From: DASUAS01 sp963841415
GTDB lineage: Bacteria > Actinomycetota > Acidimicrobiia > IMCC26256 > DASPTH01
Direction of reading: 5' to 3'
Assembly (NCBI GenBank): GCA_963841415.1
Contig: CAWJCN010000001.1
Span: 868,001-932,000 of the forward strand
DNA: 64,000 bases
Within the stretch, counting starts at the first letter, position 1. Each line of letters begins with the position of its first letter. The notes beneath the pieces were generated by a model that was given only the letters and a program-made list of their open reading frames with translations, was not told the DNA's origin and made no database searches. This document shows positions 59,634 through 64,000 of this stretch, piece after piece. The position numbers were made by a program, and so were the translations under genes.

Positions 59634-59637
59634 GCGC

Positions 59638-60033
59638 TCACCACACTCCCACGTCGCGGAGGAACTCGTAGAGACCACCGACGAGCGGGAGATCGGAGAC
59701 GTCCGCGAACGCCACCCACGCCGCCTCCGTGGCGTCGTCACCCGCCACGGGCGGCTGCGATGGGTCGAGTGCAGTGACCGCGAAGTCGAGGATCACGTAG
59801 TGGTACGGGTCGTGGATGCGCTCGACCCAGCCGAGGAAGCGGTCGACGACGACCTCGAGGCCCGTCTCCTCGTAGGTTTCGCGCACGATCGCCTCGTGCA
59901 ACGTTTCGCCCCACTCCACTCGCCCGCCGGGCACGGACCACTCCCCCTGTGCCGCGCCCCGCCCGCGCCGGATGAGCAGGAGCGCACCGAGGTGGGTGCA
60001 CACCGCGCCCACCGCCACCTCGGGTCGGTTCAT
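59638..60033 (-). CDS. NUDIX hydrolase
   Basis: 131 residues from ATG 60033-60031. The NUDIX box is 'GRVEWGETLHEAIVRETYEETGLEV', a perfect match to GX5EX7REUXEEXGU in spacing. The N-terminal 'VAVGAVCTHLGALLLIRRGRG' is MutT-like. It could sanitise or hydrolyse a nucleoside diphosphate derivative. Four bases separate it from the acyl-CoA dehydrogenase start. Confidence 0.92.
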   Translation of the reverse strand: MNRPEVAVGAVCTHLGALLLIRRGRGAAQGEWSVPGGRVEWGETLHEAIVRETYEETGLEVVVDRFLGWVERIHDPYHYVILDFAVTALDPSQPPVAGDDATEAAWVAFADVSDLPLVGGLYEFLRDVGVW

Positions 60034-60099
60034 CCGCGTCGGCTCACGCCGTCACCATCGGGCGTTCGCTCCTCGCCGGGAATCCCCGCTCGCTCACGC

Positions 60100-60579
60100 T
60101 CACGCCGTCTCAGGGTCGATGCGGTGGTGCATGGTGAGCGCACGGGCGGTGAAGCCGTGACCTTCGAAGAAGTTCTTGGCCGCCCGGTGGCCCGGGAGCG
60201 CGGTGGCGTCGACGCCGACGCACCGCAGGACGCGGCAGTGCTCGACCAGCGCGTCGGCGAGCACCTCGCCCACCCCCACCTCGCGCGCCGGTTCTTCGAC
60301 GAACAGGTCGGTGAGCACGCCGAGGCGCGCGCCCGAACGCAGCGTCTCCACCACCACGACGCCGAAGCCGACCACCACGTCGTCGATCGCGCCGGCGATC
60401 ACGGCGGCGTCGTCACGCGCGAGCAGTGCGTCATACGCGTCCTCGAGCGGCTCGGGCCATGCGTCGCGCTCGAGCCACAACGCACCACCACGCATGGCGA
60501 CCAGCTCCGCGCGCATGAGGCGGGCGAGCTCGGCGACACGCGGGATGTCAGCGGCCGACGCCGGCCGGCACGACTCCAC
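60100..60579 (-). CDS. GNAT-family N-acetyltransferase
   Basis: 159 residues from GTG 60579-60577. GNAT elements: 'SAADIPRVAELARLMRAEL', 'VVGFGVVVVETLRSGARLGVLTDLFVEEPAREVGVGEVLADALVEHCRV' (acetyl-CoA-binding beta4-alpha3) and 'LPGHRAAKNFFEGHGFTARALTMHHRI'. The acceptor is unknown. The 66 bases beyond it carry repeated ctcacgccgtc sequence. Confidence 0.85.
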   Translation of the reverse strand: MESCRPASAADIPRVAELARLMRAELVAMRGGALWLERDAWPEPLEDAYDALLARDDAAVIAGAIDDVVVGFGVVVVETLRSGARLGVLTDLFVEEPAREVGVGEVLADALVEHCRVLRCVGVDATALPGHRAAKNFFEGHGFTARALTMHHRIDPETA

Positions 60580-60580
60580 G

Positions 60581-61201
60581 TCAGGTGAGCTGCGCGATCT
60601 TGCCCAGGATGGTGTTGCGACCCCGGTGTTCGCTCTCGTAGCGGCGGATGGCCTCCAGCGACTCGCGGTCGAGGCCTTCGAGTCGCTCGACCACCTGCGA
60701 CGCCGAGAGCTCGTCGTAGTCGGGGATCGGCAACGCCTCCGACGACGGCACGTCCGCCTTCCATGCCGCGTCGGGCGGCACCGTCGACGCGGCCTTCGGC
60801 GGCGCCGTGGGCTCGGGCTCGGGGCGCGCCGGCTCCGGATGCGGCGGCTCGGGTTCGGTGCCGTTCGCGCGCATGGCGAGGAACTGCGCCAGGGCGCTCC
60901 CGGCCAGCTCGCGCGCGACGCCGACGCCGCTGCCCGCCACGTCGCGGGCGACCCCGAGACCACCCTCCGCCATGTACTTCGCGACGCCGACCGACTCGTC
61001 GATCCGGCGCTTCACCTCGGGTGGTACCGGTGGTGCCGGCGGCACGGGCGGCGCGCGGTGCGAACCCACCTCGCGCTTGCCCCGCGCGACGAAGATGCCC
61101 ATCATGCTCGGCAACATGTCGCGCACGTAGCACGCCATCCCGACGGGCGCGTACACGAACAGCTCGACCGCCTTCTCCACCGGTTGCTTCTCGTCCGCCA
61201 C
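60581..61201 (-). CDS. Conserved actinobacterial protein, lipid-droplet-associated type
   Basis: 206 residues from ATG 61201-61199. The C-terminal 'IPDYDELSASQVVERLEGLDRESLEAIRRYESEHRGRNTILGKIAQL' is a widespread actinobacterial motif, usually annotated as lipid droplet-associated. The middle is Pro/Ala/Glu-rich (residues about 115-155) and the N-terminal half has a hydrophobic face ('ELFVYAPVGMACYVRDML'). The stop meets the GNAT gene start with a one-base gap, so they may be co-transcribed. Function not established. Confidence 0.8.
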   Translation of the reverse strand: MADEKQPVEKAVELFVYAPVGMACYVRDMLPSMMGIFVARGKREVGSHRAPPVPPAPPVPPEVKRRIDESVGVAKYMAEGGLGVARDVAGSGVGVARELAGSALAQFLAMRANGTEPEPPHPEPARPEPEPTAPPKAASTVPPDAAWKADVPSSEALPIPDYDELSASQVVERLEGLDRESLEAIRRYESEHRGRNTILGKIAQLT

Positions 61202-61251
61202 GTCGTCACTCCCGAGCTCGCGACCACCGGCAGTCTACGGTGCCGGACACG

Positions 61252-62007
61252 ATGTCGGTCCTCGAAGCACTGCTCCTGATCGGCGCCGCCTTCCTCGCCG
61301 GCACGATCAACACCATCGTGGGCTCGGGCTCGTTGATCACCTTCCCCACCCTGCTGGCCATCGGCTACGCGCCGGTGATCGCCAACGTGAGCAACACGGT
61401 CGGCATCACGTTCGGCGGCCTCAGCGGCGCCGTCGGCTACCGGCGCGAGCTCGGCGGCCAGCGGCACCGCACCACTGTCTTGGGTGCCGCGTCGCTCATC
61501 GGCGGGATCACCGGCGGCGTGCTCCTGTTGACCCTGCCGAGCTCGGTGTTCGACGCCGTGGTCCCGGTGCTCATCCTGATCGCGGTCGCGTTGGTGATCG
61601 TGCAGCCGCGCCTGAGCCGCCTGGTCGCCGAGCGGCGCACCCGCGTGGTGGAGCACGGCGGGATCGAGCTGTGGATCGGGATCTTCCTCACCGGCGTCTA
61701 CGGCGGCTACTTCGGCGCCGCCCAGGGAGTGATCCTGCTCTCGCTGCTCGGCATCTTCCTCGCCGACTCCCTGCAGCGTCTCAACGCGGTGAAGAACGTG
61801 CTCGCGCTCATCGCCAACGGCACCGCGGCGGTGCTCTTCGTGCTCTTCGCCGACGTCGCGTGGCTCGTCGTGCTCCTCGTCGCGGTCGGCTCGGTGGTCG
61901 GTGCACAACTCGGCGCGCAAGTTGGGCGCCGGATGCCCGTTCCCGTGCTGCGCGTGATCATCGTGGTGGTCGGCCTGGTGGCGGCGGTCAAGTTGCTGGT
62001 GACCTGA
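61252..62007 (+). CDS. TauE/SafE family permease
   Basis: 251 residues from ATG 61252. Eight hydrophobic helices with the TauE pattern: 'AFLAGTINTIVGSGSLITFPTLLAIGYAPVIANVSNTVGITFGGLSGAVGYRRE' and the second repeat 'LWIGIFLTGVYGGYFGAAQGVILLSLLGIFLADSLQRLNAVKNVLALIANGTAAVLF'. These transport sulfonates, sulfite or related anions; the substrate here is unknown. It overlaps the convergent lnt gene by 20 bases. Confidence 0.93.
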   Translation: MSVLEALLLIGAAFLAGTINTIVGSGSLITFPTLLAIGYAPVIANVSNTVGITFGGLSGAVGYRRELGGQRHRTTVLGAASLIGGITGGVLLLTLPSSVFDAVVPVLILIAVALVIVQPRLSRLVAERRTRVVEHGGIELWIGIFLTGVYGGYFGAAQGVILLSLLGIFLADSLQRLNAVKNVLALIANGTAAVLFVLFADVAWLVVLLVAVGSVVGAQLGAQVGRRMPVPVLRVIIVVVGLVAAVKLLVT

Positions 62008-63517
62008 CCGGGCGCCGGATGGCCACGATGGTCACGACGATCATCGCGACGGCGCCCAGGAGCACCACCCAGTCGCCGAAGCGCACGTAGAGCGTCTCCC
62101 CCGACGACGTCGGCACCGACGCGGTGACCACCGCCGACTCGAAGAGACCGGTCTCGTGGTGCACCGAACCGTCGGGGTCGATCACCGCGGTGATGCCCGA
62201 CACCGACGCCTGCAACACCGCGCGGCCCGTCTCGGCGGCGCGCATCTGACCGAGCGCGACGTGCTGCTCGCTGTTGGCCGATCGTTGGTACGAGCGGTTG
62301 TTGGTGCTCACGACGACGATCTCCGCACCGTCGCGGACCGCGGCGCGCACGAGCGGCGCGAACGCCGACTCGAAGCAGATGACCGACTCGAAGCGATGCC
62401 CGGCAGTGCGGAAGAGCGTGCGCGTGCGCCCGGCCTCGAAGTCGTACGGCACCTGCCGGAGCTCGGGCAGCCAGCTGAGCGCGTCGCGCCACGGCACGTA
62501 CTCGCCGAAGGGCACCAGGTGCTGCTTGGAGTACGTCCCCTGGAGCTTGCCGTCGGGGGTGTAGAGCAGGTTGGTGTTGCGGTATCGGCCATCGTTCGCG
62601 GGCGTGCGCGCGTTGACGAGGACCGCCGAGTCGTGCTTGCGCGCGAGTGCCACGATGCGCGACCGGAGGTCCGAATCGCGCTCGGGGTCGGTGTCGAGGG
62701 CCGCCTCCGGAAAGACGATGAGGTCGTAGTGGCCGCGCAGCCGGTCGGCGAGCGCGAAGTGCTGCTCGGTGAGCGGTTGGTCGACCTGCTGCGCGAGGGG
62801 CAGCTGCTCGTCGTCGCCCTGGAGCATCGCGACCCGCAGGTGACCGGTCGTGGTGGGCTCGAAGCGCGTGACATCGGCCACGATCGTCGCCACGAGGACG
62901 CCGGCGACGGCGATCCCGGCCAGCACCGCGGAGCCATTGGAGCGCTCCCGCAGCGCGAGCCCGAGGTCGAGCAGCAGCCCGTTGACGGTCACCACCGCGA
63001 AGCTCACCAGCAACGTGCCGCCCACGCTCGCCACCGCCCGCGCCGCGGCGACGTCGTGGAGCGCGACGCCGAGATCGGCCCACGGGAACCCTCCGAACGG
63101 GAAGCGGCCGCGGAGCGCCTCGAGCACGACCCACACCGCGGCGGTGAGGAACGGCGATGCCAGGCCACGGCGCGCGTACGCGGCGACCAGCGCGCCCACC
63201 GCTGCGATCGCGAGCGCCATCGTCACGACGAGCGGCACGATCGCGACGTAGCCGAAGTAGCGGATCCACGGGATCACCACCGTGTACGCGGCGACGCCGT
63301 AAGCGAACCCGTAGAGCGCGGCGTGTGCGGGCCGCGCGCCACGCCACGCCCACAGCAGTGGCACGACCGCGACGAGCACGACCGGCCCGAGCCCGACCGG
63401 CGGGAAGCACAACCCGGTGACGACGCCGGCGCCCAGCGCGGCGCCCAGGCGGGCCCAGCTCGGCTTCGCGCGCAACGCGGTGGCCGGGCGGCTCGACACC
63501 GGCGCGGCCGGTGTCAT
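61988..63517 (-). CDS. lnt: Apolipoprotein N-acyltransferase
   Basis: 509 residues from ATG 63517-63515, chosen because the acidic upstream frame belongs to another gene. Eight N-terminal helices ('GVVTGLCFPPVGLGPVVLVAVVPLLWAW...') are followed by a nitrilase-type domain with catalytic Glu in 'YDLIVFPEAALDTDP', Lys in 'SKQHLVPFGEYVPWRDAL' and Cys in 'VICFESAFAPLVRA'. It N-acylates lipoproteins after LspA. The final 'GDWVVLLGAVAMIVVTIVAI' is a C-terminal helix. Present here although many actinobacteria lack or duplicate Lnt. Confidence 0.93.
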   Translation of the reverse strand: MTPAAPVSSRPATALRAKPSWARLGAALGAGVVTGLCFPPVGLGPVVLVAVVPLLWAWRGARPAHAALYGFAYGVAAYTVVIPWIRYFGYVAIVPLVVTMALAIAAVGALVAAYARRGLASPFLTAAVWVVLEALRGRFPFGGFPWADLGVALHDVAAARAVASVGGTLLVSFAVVTVNGLLLDLGLALRERSNGSAVLAGIAVAGVLVATIVADVTRFEPTTTGHLRVAMLQGDDEQLPLAQQVDQPLTEQHFALADRLRGHYDLIVFPEAALDTDPERDSDLRSRIVALARKHDSAVLVNARTPANDGRYRNTNLLYTPDGKLQGTYSKQHLVPFGEYVPWRDALSWLPELRQVPYDFEAGRTRTLFRTAGHRFESVICFESAFAPLVRAAVRDGAEIVVVSTNNRSYQRSANSEQHVALGQMRAAETGRAVLQASVSGITAVIDPDGSVHHETGLFESAVVTASVPTSSGETLYVRFGDWVVLLGAVAMIVVTIVAIRRPVRSPAT

Positions 63518-63521
63518 CCGG

Positions 63522-64000
63522 TCAAGCGCAGTCGTCGCAGTACTGCCGTTGAGGGTCGGCGAGACGGCGGAGCGGCAGCAGGAGGAAGCACGATTGGCAG
63601 AGGAACTCGTCGGGACGTCGCGGCACGATACCGCGGGTCCGTCGGCGCGGTCGTCGCCGTCGGCCTCTTCCTCTTCGAGCTCCTCCTCGTCGTCCTCCAG
63701 CGTGGCGCTGGCAGTGCGCTCCTGGAGCAGGACGTCGAGCGGTTCCTCGACGTCGTCGGGGTGCAGCTCCTCGTCGAGATCGACGACGCCCTCCTCGTCG
63801 TCCTCCTCGTCGGTGGACTCGCCGGTGGTCTCGTCGGTCACGACGGCGACCGGAACCTCGGGGCTCACCTCCAGGTCGTCGTCGAGGATCTCGATGTCGT
63901 CGGTCTCCTCTTCGAGGTCGTCGTCCTCGACGATCGCATCCTCATCGAGGTCGTCGTCGTCAAGCTCGGGTTCGTCGTCTTCGAATTCTTCGTCGCTCAT
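63522..64000 (-). pseudogene. Acidic C4 zinc-ribbon protein (DUF4193-like), frame-broken
   Basis: It starts at ATG 64000, the last base of the window. About 115 residues are extraordinarily acidic ('SDEEFEDDEPELDDDDLDEDA' and 'DLDEELHPDDVEEPLDVLL'). Near 63632-63645 the frame must change: in the new frame 'IVPRRPDEFLCQSCFLLLPLRRLADPQRQYCDDCA' reveals a clear C4 zinc ribbon ending at TGA 63524-63522. Without the change the acidic part would run into lnt, giving a false fusion of 670 residues. Five bases then separate this stop from the lnt ATG, so they form an operon. An indel error in a GC-rich site is plausible. Confidence 0.78.

Overview
This is a gene-dense, high-GC window. GTG starts are frequent and neighbouring genes often share a 4-base start/stop overlap. 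Several blocks match well-known actinobacterial neighbourhoods: a NUDIX gene with xerD, then scpA-scpB-rluB-(aroH-tyrA-aroA)-cmk-plsC-der; gcvH with GarA-like FHA, FtsR-like MerR, DUF151 and a second MerR; and paired acyl-CoA dehydrogenases with a CaiB/BaiF CoA-transferase. I infer a chromosome segment of an actinobacterium, perhaps of the Acidimicrobiia type. The lineage is an inference from gene order and composition, not a proven assignment.

Layout. 1-3.6 kb: 3' end of pyrG, NUDIX hydrolase, xerD (frame-broken), DksA/TraR zinc finger, site-2 protease, HD hydrolase. 3.6-6.7 kb: an accessory patch with an unknown protein, an AbrB-like antitoxin with a PIN-like partner, a Fic protein and a small orphan. 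6.7-18.2 kb: trpS, then chromosome segregation (scpAB), rluB with a 3 x 66-bp coding minisatellite, shikimate/aromatic synthesis (aroH, tyrA, aroA), cmk, plsC, ispH, a DUF512 radical SAM protein and der. 18.3-20.9 kb: TadE/TadG-like pilus or surface proteins.

21.05-28.15 kb: tRNA-Pro(GGG) followed by an integration scar. The last 48 bp of the tRNA region are repeated perfectly 5.75 kb downstream and again, degenerately, 1.26 kb further on. Between the copies lie a truncated MobF-type relaxase/helicase, a nucleotidyltransferase tail, a secreted protein, a frame-broken LuxR/ATPase regulator, an IS3-family remnant and an intact VapBC pair. No integrase remains. The arrangement looks like two decayed elements inserted in tandem at the same tRNA.

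28.2-40.8 kb: an orphan HEXXH metallopeptidase, enoyl-CoA hydratase, two DUF202 proteins, CaiB/BaiF transferase, SDR, a cox-type accessory set (MoxR ATPase, VWA protein with a frameshift, two XdhC/CoxI proteins), an SDR lacking the usual tyrosine, a PgsA-type phosphatidyltransferase and a fused sugar-nucleotidyltransferase/phosphomannomutase-like protein. 40.9-49.7 kb: glycine cleavage and lipoylation (gcvH, lipoate/octanoyl ligase, gcvT, gcvP) interleaved with regulators, a phosphoribosyltransferase and a PD-(D/E)XK-like protein. 49.9-64 kb: ABC substrate-binding protein, HSL-type hydrolase divergent from a TetR regulator, a Clp-N/HTH protein with a repeat-rich promoter, CHAP lipoprotein, amidohydrolase behind a perfect 12-bp inverted repeat, two acyl-CoA dehydrogenases separated by a 3 x 62-bp minisatellite, NUDIX, GNAT, a TauE permease, lnt and an acidic zinc-ribbon protein.

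Two features recur. First, four genes each carry a single frame break in GC-rich sequence (xerD, the LuxR gene, the CoxE-like gene and the acidic zinc-ribbon gene), which points to indel errors in a draft sequence at least as much as to decay. Second, short tandem duplications cluster at gene boundaries.
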